DNA of 64,000 bases, taken from contig NC_092349.1 of the NCBI RefSeq assembly GCF_963676685.1, positions 82,348,604-82,412,603 on the forward strand, given 5' to 3'. Below, piece after piece: positions 12,470 through 23,830 of this stretch (positions within the stretch are counted from its first letter, which is position 1; every line of letters starts with the position of its first letter). The notes under the pieces are model-generated. The model made no database searches. It had not been told where the DNA came from and saw only the letters and a list, made by a program, of their open reading frames with translations. The DNA is from Mytilus edulis. Its lineage: Eukaryota; Mollusca; Bivalvia; Mytilida; Mytilidae. Position numbers and translations under genes: made by a program.

Positions 12470-13850
12470 TAAACGATTATAATTCGTTTGTTTAATTTCG
12501 TGATAAATGTTAATTATAAACTAATAGTTCTGAACATGTTTTGATGATAGTTTCGAAGGGCAAAATTCAATTCATAGAATACCAGGATTAGAAGTAAACA
12601 CACTTTAAAATCTTCAAGCATATGACCTCAAACTTTCGGCACGTACTTGTACTTGTAAATAATTGAATGACTAAACAAACAAATAAGCATTATTACCTGT
12701 ATTTACCTTAGTGTATCTGTCAAATAGTGTGCACAAATGTAACCAAAATCTGCGCGCAAACGTTTGTAGTTTTGCAAGCAAATGCAATGGCACAAATAGT
12801 TTAATTAAATTTTGATGTTAAGGTGGTATGGGAATCTTAAGGTTGTAACAGAATGACATATTGTGTTTGGCTTATACAGGAACAGAAAGGATAATATTAT
12901 TAGAAACCAATCTAAACGATAGAATTGTCAAATGAAATACGAAAATATAGCTGTTAATGAATACTTTGAGAATATCAAAAGAAAAGATGGGGTCACCATA
13001 CGTTTTTCTCCGGCTAAAATTATAAAATAGGAAAATTCCATGTATATTCCTTCAGAAAATGCACTGTGTCATAGTTAACCCCCCCCCCCCCCTTAACAAT
13101 GCCAATTAAAAACATTAAAAATCAACCAAAAATAATCTACCTTTGTAAAAATATTAATAAATAGAAGTTAGAATCTAATAAATTTGTTCTTTTAAATGAA
13201 AGTTCACATTATTATCTGCATATCAGCATCAAATTTTGCTAATTTGAATAAAAATCTGGACCAAAGGTTCTTTTTTTTACAATCCAAGATTGCGAAAGAC
13301 TCCCATTCATGACCCCCCTTAATAGCTTTAATGCACGGAAGATTTTGTAATATTTATTTTAATTGAAAAACCGGCTTTTCTTGTATAAATTGATTGTAAA
13401 TCCACGTGCACAGGCTGAACAGTTTTTAATTTGTTAAATGATTTCTTTAGTTAAGTATTTTTTATATAAAGGTATTGATTTATAGGAATGAGTTTAAAAT
13501 ATTATTTGAAAGATTTAACACTTCTAACATTTCAAACCGGCCATCACCTTTATTGTTTGTCTTCCAGGTTTTCATTTATTTTATTTTTTTTCTGTTTATC
13601 TTTATGGAAGTTTCCTCCTGTGTTAAAAGCAATATCGCAGGGTACATTGATAAATTATTTGAACGTATATAAATATTTGCAAGGACTTGGTTTGAACTTA
13701 CTGTTAGCAATATCATCAACTATATAAAAGCCATCGACACGAGACAATATACTCGAAGTTTTAACTATGCAACAAAATAAAATAAAGATCCGTTGGTTGA
13801 TAAATTAGTAGTCATAGATTATAGGACATTGACCTAAATTTATTTTTCAG

Positions 13851-13884
13851 GAGAGCAATTCGAAGAATACCAATGTTTTAATTG
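13851..13884 (+). other. Exon-like block a3 in array unit 3
   Basis: Third copy of the 34 nt block, again with both splice sites and the same open phase, reading ESNSKNTNVLI plus one base. Its partner b block is absent from unit 3; the next acceptor downstream is that of 14233. Confidence 0.3.
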
Positions 13885-14077
13885 GTAGGTATAAAATGAT
13901 GATTTTCCTACTTTTTGCTTGATAAAAGAGCAATAACATTATTTTAAAATGTCATTCTTTTAATTATACAGCACAGAAATAAATACTTTTGAGGTTGTCC
14001 TTCCTTTAAAAATAATTGTAATGGAAATAAAATCCTCATTTGATGAATTCAAGACAAAGTAGTGTTATTACTTATGT

Positions 14078-14515
14078 TGAAACCAATATTGAAATATTTG
14101 AAAAAGTTAAATTCATTAAGATATTCGAAAAACATAATATGTATACATGATCTGTTAATTTCAGAGCGTTTTGAATTGATATAACGTTAACTGGTTGAAT
14201 ATGGTATCACACTACAACATTTTTTTCTTCAGCAAATATCGGAAGTCAAGCGCCGTAATCAGCATCAAAAGAATAACTGTGTATTTTTTTTTTAAACTAC
14301 TGTGAGTCAGCGTTGACATAAACTTGCTTACTGTTTTCAGAAAATTAGATCTGTTTAGTTATTATGGGCGAATTAAGAGACGTTCTTGTTTAAGGATGTT
14401 GTATGTGTGTATTCCAGACATTGCAAAATATATCTGACAAACGAAATCAATTAATAAATCTGTACAAGAATTTGATATTTATAACTTCATTGTTGGATGA
14501 TTATACTGTAAATAT
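14078..14515 (+). repeat. Diverged terminal segment of the array
   Basis: This stretch aligns loosely with unit 1 positions about 4793-5220 (same order of short blocks, including the acceptor-like TTTCAG sites and the stretch around ATATCTGAC) but has many differences. It looks like an older, single-copy version of the unit end, from which the array may have been amplified. A possible terminal exon lies at 14233-14257. Confidence 0.6.
14233..14257 (+). other. Possible terminal exon after the array
   Basis: It lies at the position homologous to block b, after a strong acceptor (ACATTTTTTTCTTCAG). Entered in phase 1 with the G left by block a3 it reads ANIGSQAP then TAA. Gene B ends in a similar short way (ASQNENSP, stop) after a phase-1 junction. 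This would close a gene whose 5' part lies left of the window. Unproven. Confidence 0.25.
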
Positions 14516-14730
14516 AAAAAAAGAAGATGTGGTATGATGGCAAATTCCCCAACTATCCACAAGAGACCGTGTGATATAGACATTAACAACTTTAAATCAC
14601 CGAAAGGCCTTTAACAATGAACAAAGCCCATACGGAATAGTCAGCTATAAAAGGCCCCGAAATGACATACTTAGGACAATTTCAACGAGAAAACTAACAG
14701 TCTATTTTATGTACAAAAAATTAACGTTAA
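14515..14730 (+). repeat. SINE-like dispersed repeat (GAAGATGTGGTATGA family)
   Basis: It starts AAAGAAGATGTGGTATGATGG and continues with the motifs seen at 24625-25020, 36805-36905 and, reversed, 17130-17345 and 42840-43330 (AGACAACTATCC, GGCCTTCAAC, CTATAAAAGGCCCCGAAATG). The recurring short, non-coding form suggests a SINE or similar element. I see no clear tRNA-like promoter. Confidence 0.55.
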
Positions 14731-16705
14731 CAATTATGTAACACTTCAACAAACGACAACAACTGAAATACAGGCTCATGATTTGGAACAGGTACATACA
14801 TATTGAATGGGACAGTGGTGTAACAAAACAACATAAGAACGAAATATAAAATTCATTTGAAAAATGCTTTACTCATCAGATTGACACACATAGAAATACA
14901 ACTAATATGGACGTGGCAAGGTACTTGTATATCCAAACAACAAAAAGACAATAAAGACTGATCTGAAATTACTGGCAGTTACTTACAGCTAGTTCAAAGC
15001 CCCTAACCACTTATAATAAAATCATGCATCTAAGACTGAAGTTTATCGTGTTTAAGAAATAATTATTTGATATGCATGCTCTCCTGTAAGTTATGACGTA
15101 TTCATTCTTGAGGAAACTTATCTTTTGTGTGCTACTTCATTCGTTCAATTTAGGGACAGTTTATATTGTATTCTAAAAAACAAAATTTAACTAACAACAC
15201 CTTTTCTTTTTCATAATTTCTATCTACGTTAACATTTTCACTTTAAAATATTTTATTGAAGCGGGATCAATACTCCTGCATTTATACATTAGACGGTACG
15301 GTATTGGTTACTTAAACTTTTGTTTCACCAAATCAGGCACTTTATATCTGAGAAACAAAAAAGAATATGCCCTTAATTTTAAAATTCATTCATACATTTT
15401 TGTATTATTCAAAACTATTGGTAAATGCTGTTCTTCTAAGACTTACATGTCATTCGACTTTCATATGATACCTCAATTATTAAAATGTATGTTACTTAGT
15501 TTAGGATTTACACCTACACGTAGGAACTATTATTTTTTTTAAATATATACTACTGTCAAGTATTTGCTTTTGTGACCGCATCCGATTAGGTGGTGCTGTA
15601 TTTTACAAAAACTATTTCGTCACTACAAATTAACTTTATGTAAGCGTGTCAGTCCAGTTCAAATCTGTTAAAAAAAATCATTTATTTGTGTGTTAAAAGA
15701 ACTACCTCATATAGCATGTATAGTGCATGTGTTTTAATCTTTACCTTTATCAGTCAGACATTCTATTTTCATATTTGCGCAATTCATCTGTTGCACTCAA
15801 ATTAGATAAGTTGAAGTGAACTCAAATCCACAAAATCGGACAAAGTTCTTCACAATCGAGCTTATAAATTCTTTAACTGTGAATAAATGCGACTTGATTG
15901 TTGATATCCTTCGTGCCTAACGTCCACATGTTTCTGTGAATGTTTTTTTATATATAAATACGAGATACCAGTTTGAAAATGTGTTATGACAGTTGCAAAA
16001 AAGTTTTGATTTCAGTTTCTTCAAAAATATTTACTCAAGGAAAAACAGTCCCTTCATCAAAACTTGGATGCATCTAGCTTTTAAAAACGATGTTAAAAAA
16101 ATAATAATATGTGTAATTTATATGCGTCGAAAAGTATACGTATTTGCAAATAAATGTAATGCTTGGTATAAAAGGTTATTGTCTTCATCATATATAAACT
16201 TTTCATTAGATGTTTTGGAGTTAATTGTGACGTCCATTTTTACTAAACGAGTACATAATTTAATTCAGGGGCCAGCTGAGACCATCTCCGGGTTGGGAAT
16301 TTTCTCATGCGTATAAAACCCATTGCTTGACTTCGGCTGTTGTCTGCTCTTTAAATTTGGTCGTAATGTTATCTCTTTGTCTCCATTTCCATTCTCAAGT
16401 CTTTTAACCATAAGAAAAGCTCGGTAGTACCCGGATGAAAGCTTCTGTGTTTAGCCATCGATCTATATACTTCAAATTCGTTTCATATTTATTGTAGAAA
16501 TTTAGAGACACAAGGAATCAATAGGAGAACGGTCAACCTGTACATAAGAATGAAGAATGACGTTTGGAAAGCATTATGTTGATTTTTGTTTTAATCATTT
16601 CATGATTCCAAAAACATGTTTTAAAGGATTTTTAACTGCTTTGTTATACCATTAGCTTCCATTGAATGACATGCCTAGTTAATATATAAAGCTCTGATAC
16701 AGCAA
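14731..16705. other. AT-rich intergenic stretch without a supported gene
   Basis: No exon with convincing borders was found. The 107-residue frame at 15993-16316 ends inside a dispersed-repeat-like block (around 16265-16400) and has no protein features, so it is taken as chance. Confidence 0.5.
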
Positions 16706-17059
16706 TAGTGGAAGATATTAGCAGGCAAAATCGAGGGAATTGTGCAAATGATGATACAAGCATGAAAATTACCACCAAGCATCATTATTATATACTTTTA
16801 AAGAAACAACTGCTGGCCATTAAAAAAAATCATTTTTTCAAGATGGCCACCGCCGTTTTCTAAAATGGCTGGTTTTTTTTCAGTTTGAAAATACTGATTT
16901 TTTCTGGAAAACTTTTCGTTTACCTTCTTTTGGTGAAAAACAGCTGTCAGGTTTGGTAGCTACCTTCTTTACATGTGAATAATTCAATAGTTAACCTTTA
17001 TACCAAATTTCATGCTTGTATCACGATTTGCACAATTATGTCCATAATATCTCCCACTA
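16706..17059. mobile_element. MITE-like element with inverted ends
   Basis: The left end TAGTGGAAGATATTA and right end TAATATCTCCCACTA are inverted copies with one mismatch. Just inside, ATTGTGCAAAT and ATACAAGCATGAAA at the left are matched by their reverse complements at about 17011-17039. The element is 354 bp and has no coding capacity. Confidence 0.75.
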
Positions 17060-17129
17060 CAACGAATGATATTATTAATTCTTTTGCAGATACGTTAGAT
17101 TTAGAATCAACTTGTTTCGTATGGAACCG

Positions 17130-17345
17130 GATGTAACATTCTATTATGTGATGGTATTACACCTTGTTGCTGTGTTACATATTTGTTTTTGTTCGTTTTC
17201 TATTAAACATTAAATTGGCCGTTAGTTATCTCGTTTAAATTTGTTTAACATTCGTTATTTCGGGGCTTGTATAGCTGACTATGCGTAATGGGCTTCGTTC
17301 ATAGTTGATGATTTTGTTTCATATGGTCTATTTGGGAAAATGTAA
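17130..17345 (-). repeat. SINE-like dispersed repeat, reverse copy
   Basis: It shares TTGCTGTGTTACATAT, GTTAGTTATCTCGTTT, CATTCGTTATTTCGGGGC and TAGCTGACTATGCG with the longer reverse copy at 42840-43330. It is the minus-strand form of the GAAGATGTGGTATGA family. Confidence 0.5.
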
Positions 17346-17419
17346 CATTTTAATTATACAACACCTTTTGTTTTTATTATAGTATCATCCAAGGATTTTT
17401 TTTTTTAAAAAGGACGAGA

Positions 17420-18045
17420 CGTTTGTATGACATAAGCTTCGCTCATCAACATGATGCTAAACTCTGGTGACGTTACGTCACTGATGAGTCTTATGTAGAC
17501 GAAACGCGCGTCTGGCGTATAAAATTATAATCCTGGTACTTTTGATAACTATTAATGATATTTGCGCAAAACCTGCAAACCTAATGATATTTGCGCAGAA
17601 CCTGCAAACCTAATGATAGTTATCAAAGGTACCAGAATTATAATTAAGTATGCCAGACGCGCGTTTCGTCTACATAAGACTAATCAGTGACGCTCTAATA
17701 AAAATATTCATAAAGCCAAACAAGTACAAGTTGAAGAGCAGTGAGAATCCAAACTTACAAAAAAATGTGCCAAATACAGCTAAGGTAATATATGCCTGGG
17801 ATAAGAACATCCTTAGTTTTTTTTAAATATTCAAAGTTTTGCATACTAGAAATTTATAAAAATGACCACATTATTTATATTCATGTCAACACCGAAGTGT
17901 TGACTACTGGGCTGGTGATACCCTTTGGGGAAGAAAAGTCCACCAGCAGTGGCATGGACCCAGTGGTGTAAATAGTTATCAAAGGTACCAGGATTATAAT
18001 TAAGTACACCAGACGCGTGTTTTGTCTACATAAGAGTCATCAGTT
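17420..18045. mobile_element. Composite of ACGCGCGTCTGG-family repeats in inverted arrangement
   Basis: A plus-oriented copy (about 17420-17555, with GACGAAACGCGCGTCTGGCG) is followed by a duplicated 29 bp stretch (ATGATATTTGCGCA..., 17553-17610). Then come a minus-oriented long copy (17615-17965, including CAAGTACAAGTTGAAGAGCA and ATGCCTGGGATAAGAACATC) and a second minus fragment (17966-18045). The arms can pair. Related fragments lie at 20881-21755, 26461, 27326, 29738, 46495, 50520 and 56260. No transposase is seen. Confidence 0.7.
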
Positions 18046-19189
18046 ATGGGGAAATATATACCCCATATCCAGATGAAGTTGGTATATTGCTACTAATTTC
18101 GGGGAAATTTATAAATAAAAAACAATTGCGTCATGTGTCATGGTTTGGTTTGAAATTACCGCTTCAGTCAAATTTGAGGTATACGTCTACAAATGAGGCA
18201 GAGGAAGTTGTGTTTGATGTCACTTAAATTAACCATTTGTACATTGAAAAGCATTATGAAATGTTTCTTTTAGTCGATTGATCAATTTCACATGGGTTAT
18301 GTAGGTATACAGGGTTTGTAGTTGTCAATCATACCAATCATCTTATATCTATTCTGTAGGAAAGGAAACATTCGGAAAGCCGAAAACCAAATTTAGTTTC
18401 CATGATTGTCTGTTAACCACAATGTTTGCCAAATAACATATCTAACCTTAACCTTAAACCCAAAATAGAATATTAGTTACACATATTAAACAGTCTTGTA
18501 GAAAACAAAACATGGTGGAATATTTCAATTGAACTTCTGCAGACAATATGATAATATCGCATAACATTTGTTATATATACCAACTTTGCTTTCTTTTGAT
18601 TCCGACCCATATTCACTTAATTATCGTACAAAGAAATAATATTTTAACAAGTCAATATTTATCTTGTCATTTTATTCCGAGGAATATTCAAAAAGGAAAG
18701 TTCCTAATCAAATTGCAAAATCAAAAGCTCAAACACATAAAACAAATGGATAACAACTGTTATATTTCTGACTTGGTACATGTTCGTATATAAAGAATGT
18801 TTATAACGTTATGATAGATCAGTTATATAATACACTCATTATATAAAACACATACCTGTGTGTATTGATATTTAAAGACTAAGTCACATGTTATTCTTTT
18901 GTGTGATTATTCTTCCCTGTTTACCTTTACCCGCTAAGATTTTCCACACTATGTTTCGTGGAATGCTAAAAATATAATTTCTTCGTAACAAGATATTTTG
19001 AAATGTAAATTTAAAAAAAATTGAAAGATCGAAGTATTGGAAAATATTTGAGAGAGATCAACTGAGTAAACAGAACTAGATGTAAGTAAGACTAATTTAA
19101 AAAAACAATGGTCTGGTATTTAACATGTTGAATATCAATTATCCAATAAAAGTATCCTTATTGTTCCAATGTATTAAATTTGATTCGTT
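18046..19189. other. Intergenic stretch, no gene seen
   Basis: AT-rich with no supported exon. About 18660-18790 is a reverse copy of the repeat containing CTAATCAAATTGCAAAATC and ATTTCTGACTTGGTAC, also found in the array units (about 4430-4560). The frame at 18548-18793 overlaps it and is discounted. Confidence 0.5.
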
Positions 19190-20290
19190 CAAATATGTCA
19201 ATGTAATTTATGCATCTCTGTCTACTTTGTATTTTTTTAATTGTTTTATATGTAGAGTTGGCTGACAATGTAAGAATAAAAGTAGAGTATACAAGTACTG
19301 ATTTATTTCATTAATATGAATAAAAGGTGTCTGGTTAATGCATAGATTATCATAAATATTAGGACGACATTGTATTACAGTAAACGGATCAAATGAAATT
19401 GGTATCCAACCTGACGTGTCTGAAGTATACATAATGTGTTACAACCTGTGTGTTAAACAGTTGTATAATAGGTAGATATAGAGAGGTTCGACCTATTTAA
19501 AAAATTCATTGTTACACACCGGTATAACAAATAACTAAGTGAAACATATACATTGTAGACATTTAGTTTTCTTTATTTACATTTAATATATAGATGTTCG
19601 ACATAACCATCTTAGCCCATTTGACAGAAAAATCTGTCTTATAAATGCAAGACTAAAATCATGTTATATCTAGATTCCTATCAAATTCCAAAAATGACCA
19701 TTAGACCTACAAAATAAAGTTACATAAGAATACATGGTATATGCACCTGTAAACAATGTCAAATTGAGCTATAATACTTTTCTAAACGCTCATGAACATC
19801 GTGGTCTGGTAAAATACAAATACACATCTTCATTTGGAGAACACGTAACGTAAATGTTTACATCTATATAAACTAGATGTTACAGAACGACAAAAATGTT
19901 CCCGTTGGCAAAACAAGCCTTAAGCTATATTTTTAAGTGAAAAGGTGAATCAAAGTCCCTTATGTTGACAAAAATAGCTGAGCTGGACGAACGAAAACTT
20001 GGTCTGTTACTCATCATTGTAGACTCACATACTTCATACTTTAAATCAGCTCAATATGTGAATGTCCATTGTTGAATGGCGGAATGACAGAGTGACAGAG
20101 TGGCAGTATGACAGAGTTATTAAATGACGGAATTGCAGAATAACAGAATGGTAGAGTGCTGGAATGCCGAATGAAGAAATTAAATTGAGAGTCAAGGGTA
20201 CACCTATATTTATATGGTCCGTGCTTAGTAGGCGGGGCTATGAAATTGGCATATAGCCGTCTGGATTAATATACAATTATAGCCTTTGAA
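19190..20290. repeat. Diverged tandem duplication, copy 1
   Basis: Blocks in this copy reappear in the same order in 20325-22320: TGTCTGGTTAATGCATAGAT, a TAGACATTTA(G/A)TTTTCTTTAT block, CAAATACACATCTTCAT, TGGCAAAACAAGCCTT, a minisatellite and a final TGGTCCGTGCT block. No open frame is conserved between the copies. Confidence 0.75.
20073..20175 (+). repeat. Short degenerate minisatellite
   Basis: A run of 8-10 bp units of the type (G)AATGACAGAGT / GAATGGCGG / GAATGCCG. The counterpart in the second duplicate is at about 22122-22210. Confidence 0.7.
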
Positions 20291-20880
20291 GTATCCCATT
20301 TTTTAAATGTATTTAATCAAACTTGTTCTCATATGATAATGCAATTTATGCAACTCTTTCTTCTTGATCTTGTCTTGCTTTTCTTATAAAAGTTAGATAA
20401 CAATGTAAGGACAAAAGAATAGTTTTATAAGTTCTGATTTATTTCAATGATATGAACAAAAGTGTCTGGTTAATGCATAGATAAGCATAAATGATAGGAT
20501 GCAATTGTACTACAGAAAAATGATCTTTGAAATTTTCATTAAACATTGCGTGTTTGAAATTTAAAAAAAGACGGTGTTTTTTTACAACCTAAAATAGTTA
20601 AATATTATATAATTTAGGTATATATAGAGTGGATCGACCTGTTTAAAACTTGCCTTGTTGTACACAAGTAAAATAAATTGTAGACATTTAATTTTCTTTA
20701 TTTTCGTTTAACATGTTTAATGTATAGATGTTTTGACATTAACATCTGGGTCCGTTTGACAGGAACATCTATCTATAAAATGCAACAAAATAAATCATAA
20801 AACATCTAAAATTTAATCAAATTCTAAAAATTGAAAATAAGACCTAAATATAGAATTGCATGAATATACTTGGTTTACTA

Positions 20881-21755
20881 TCCCGCCCAGTAGTCAAAAT
20901 TTAGGTGTTGACATGAATATCAATAATGTGGTCATTTTTATAATGGAGTAGGAGCGATAAGGACCAATTTTGGCCTCAAATTTCAGGTTCATCTGTTGAA
21001 AGATTTTGAACACTTTTTAAACACTTAAGTGTCTATTTCATTTTAATCAATTAGTTTATGTGAACGATTTTAACTGATTTAGTATTTAAAACTATCCGAT
21101 TCTAGCTCAAATATGAAAAATTTACCAATTATGCCAAAAAATGTCACTTTTCAGATGGTTATTGTCAAAATTGAAAGTTGCCGCATCCGTGTTCATCCTA
21201 AACCTTTGTATTTGTTATTTATTATCATAAAATACAACTTGCATTTCAATGTTGAGGATGAACATGAATGCGGCCACTTTCGTTTTACTCGAAAACCGTC
21301 TAAAATTTCTAAAATGCTAGAATTGGGACGATTTCAGTAATTTAGCATGACTGAATGGTGCTAGTACTCGATAAATGTGCATTGTATTGTCAAAATCAGC
21401 CCATATTTATGTTGTAGAAGCATTCTACGGTCCAATAAATAACTAAAAGTGTACATTTTAACAATTTTGTAAAACTTCTATATTTTGGGCCAAAAACGGG
21501 TCTTACTGGACCTTCTCCTTTTCTGTTACAAAACTTTGAATTTTACGAAAAACTAAGGATTTTCTTATCCGAAGCATAGATTATCTCAGCCGTATTTGGC
21601 ACAACGTTTTGGAAATTTTGGACTCTCAGTGCTCTTCAACATTGTACTTGTTTGGGTTTATCAATATATTGATATGAGCGTCACTGATAAGTCTTATGAA
21701 GACGATACGCGCGTCTGGCGTACTTTAATATAATCCTGGTACCTTTAATAACTAT
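20881..21755 (+). mobile_element. ACGCGCGTCTGG-family element interrupted by a palindromic element
   Basis: The outer parts match 17440-17965 in reverse orientation: the left part has TGTTGACATGAATAT and AATAATGTGGTCATTTTTAT; the right part has ACTAAGGAT, TTTGGCACAACGTTTTGGA and the ACGCGCGTCTGGCGTA end with TAATCCTGGTACC. In the uninterrupted copy these halves are about 20 bp apart, whereas here 588 bp intervene. It is itself inserted into duplicate copy 2. Confidence 0.7.
20941..21528. mobile_element. Nested fold-back element
   Basis: The ends are imperfect inverted repeats (GGACCAATTTTGGCC near the left, GGCCAAAAACGGGTCTTACT near the right). The centre holds long arms: TTGCCGCATCCGTGTTCATC (about 21178-21200) pairs with GATGAACATGAATGCGGCC (about 21257-21275). 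Nearly the whole element can fold on itself. The 75-residue frame at 21113-21340 translates both arms and is not a gene. Confidence 0.68.
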
Positions 21756-22121
21756 TTACGCCGGTAATCAATGTCAAATTCATCTTCAGTCCTTTTCGAA
21801 ACTCTTATCAACATCGTATTTTGTTGAATTTCAAATACACATCTTCATGTGGAGAACACTAAACACAACACGTTTACACCAATATAAACTGGATGTGATA
21901 GAACGATTCAAATGATCCCACTGGCAAAACAAGCCTTGAGCTTTGTATTTTTAGAAGTTGAATATTCAAAGACCAAAGTTCTTAATTTTGGCACAAATCA
22001 GCAGAGAGGGACAAAACGTTAACTTGGTCTATCACTCATCGTTATAGACTCACATACTTCATGATTCAAATCAGCTCAAATTATATGAGAAAGCGTTTAA
22101 AAACAAAAATTCTGTCCGTAG

Positions 22122-22210
22122 CAGAATGACTGAATGACAGAGTGATGAAATGACGGAGTTAAAGAATGACGGAATAGCGGAATGATAAAAAGATGGAATG
22201 CTGAATGAAG
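22122..22210 (+). repeat. Short degenerate minisatellite, second copy
   Basis: Units such as GAATGACTGAATGACAGAGT and GAATGACGGAATAGCGG, in the same order relative to neighbouring blocks as in the first duplicate. Unit number and sequence have changed. Confidence 0.7.
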
Positions 22211-22329
22211 AAATAAAAATGAAAGGAAAGAGAAAAACTTAATGGTCCGTGCTAAGAAGGTGGGTACCATGAAATTGATAAAGAGCCGTCGTGATAAATA
22301 TACAACTATAACCTTTGACCGGAGTCGAT

Positions 22330-22450
22330 ACAGGTTATATTGAAATAATGAGGTAAATTGTGAGAGGACGATTTTAACCTTTTTTCAGCTAGACCAAATC
22401 ACTAGTTTACTTAAATTTTGATGACACAAATAGTTTTACAGTGTAATTTC
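22330..22450. repeat. Dispersed repeat also found beside the C1q gene
   Basis: TTTTCAGCTAGACCAAATC and AGTGTAATTTCACCCCTTCA here are matched in reverse orientation at about 61905-61990 (GGGGTGAAATTACACTGTAA, TTTGGTCCAGCTGAAAAAGG). Short and non-coding. Confidence 0.5.
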
Positions 22451-23395
22451 ACCCCTTCATGCTATTATTGGGGCATACAATATAAAAACATAAGGAATCT
22501 GTGTAAAAAAAAAAGCAAGAAACACATACTAGAGACTATATTCGTAGTCAACAAAAATCAAAAGACGATAACTGTGTTTCCAGTCTAGCATATGTATTCT
22601 AAAATATGTTTTTAAGTTATCGTTCATAAATTTACACTTTTAACAAACTTTCACAAATAATGTGAACTTAATATATTCTATCAAAAACATGCAATATCAC
22701 TTTTCCAGCGTTTTTAATCGACCTTTGAAAATATAGTTTAACATATGACTATTCCTGAACGATAAAATTAGTAAAAATATTCAAACCAATAATACAGTGA
22801 TAATTGCACCATTTTTTGTAAGAACAAATACCTCATAAATGAAAATTGTGTTAACCAGAAAAGAGGAGTCCACGATTAAAAAGTATATATGTACAAGATG
22901 TATACAGGAACAATTCGTTTAATCGTATATCATGGTATTCCGGATTTTTTTTTATTACTTATATATCATTTACTACTTTTTTTATAAGTCTCATAACATG
23001 AACACACAGAGGACATGCAATGTAAATAATTTGTTTAACGATTTTTTTAAGCACAAGGACATATATTAATTTAGTGTTTTTCTCCATAATATAATATATC
23101 GTATGATATATGCAGTCTGTTTGAATAATATTACATTGTATTTGTCATCACATTCAAACATGCAATGAATGTTTTGTTATGATAATGCTGGTGATTTTAA
23201 AAATAAATAATCTATTTGGCGTTCTTCTTTTTTAAATAATTCGAGATTCGTGGATGAATCAGTTTTCTTGGAAACGCGGTTCTGACATACAAAATTGTAA
23301 TCCTATTATCTAAGATAGGTATACTATGCAAATAGAGAATCGATTTTTTAATATCGTGGTGCAAATTATAAATAGGTTGAAAATCAGATTAAATA
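22451..23395. other. AT-rich intergenic stretch, nothing recognised
   Basis: No exon, RNA gene or clear repeat was found by reading both strands. Confidence 0.4.
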
Positions 23396-23399
23396 GAAT

Positions 23400-23830
23400 T
23401 GATTAAATCCGTTCTTCCATAAATAGCATGAATAGTTATCGACAGAAACTGTTTGGATGATCTAATTACAATTCAACAAAAAGCATTTAAATATGAAGGT
23501 ATCTAATTACTGCGAAGTGGTAATTGTTTACATTGCAATGACCATCTCAATACAAATCGAACATTCGATAACGTTTTAATGGTACCAAACCTTCCCCCTT
23601 TTTCTGAAACAATAGTATAACATCACAACATAGAAAAGCACACGATAAAATATCAATTGAAAGGCGTAACTGATTGAACTGATTAAATCCTTTCTGACAT
23701 AAATAACATTAATTGTTATAGTTATCGACAGAAACCGTTTGGATGATCTAATTACAATTCAACAAAAAGCATTTAAATATGAAGGTATCTAATTACTGCG
23801 AAGTGTTAATTGTTAACACGTCAATGAATT
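23400..23830 (+). repeat. Local direct duplication
   Basis: A ~120 bp block (GATTAAATCC, TTATCGACAGAAAC, GTTTGGATGATCTAATTAC, TCTAATTACTGCGAAGTG) occurs at 23400-23520 and again at 23675-23805. Between them lies the end of a dispersed repeat (ACGTTTTAATGGTACCAAACC and CATAGAAAAGCACACGATAA), which recurs at 24927-25020. Confidence 0.7.

Larger units (their letters stand above)
10594..14077 (+). repeat. Tandem array unit 3, truncated
   Basis: Third copy. It follows units 1 and 2 until 14077, where it leaves homology at the point matching position 3512 of unit 1; about 1.3 kb of the unit is missing before similarity resumes in diverged form. It lacks the palindromic element of units 1 and 2 (empty site at 12466-12469) and carries a private insertion at 11717-12106. 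Confidence 0.9.
20325..22320. repeat. Diverged tandem duplication, copy 2 (with insertion)
   Basis: Second copy of the 19190-20290 segment. It is longer because a mobile element (20881-21755) was inserted between the blocks matching about 19738 and 19745 of copy 1. The divergence is high, so the duplication is older than the 5.3 kb array. Confidence 0.72.

Noticed and set aside
15993-16316. 107-residue plus frame
   Set aside because: It ends in a dispersed repeat, with no homology or splice support.
17420-18045. Regular repeated motifs suggesting a CRISPR-like array
   Set aside because: The repeats are inverted transposon arms and one 29 bp duplication, without regular repeat-spacer structure, and the genome is eukaryotic.
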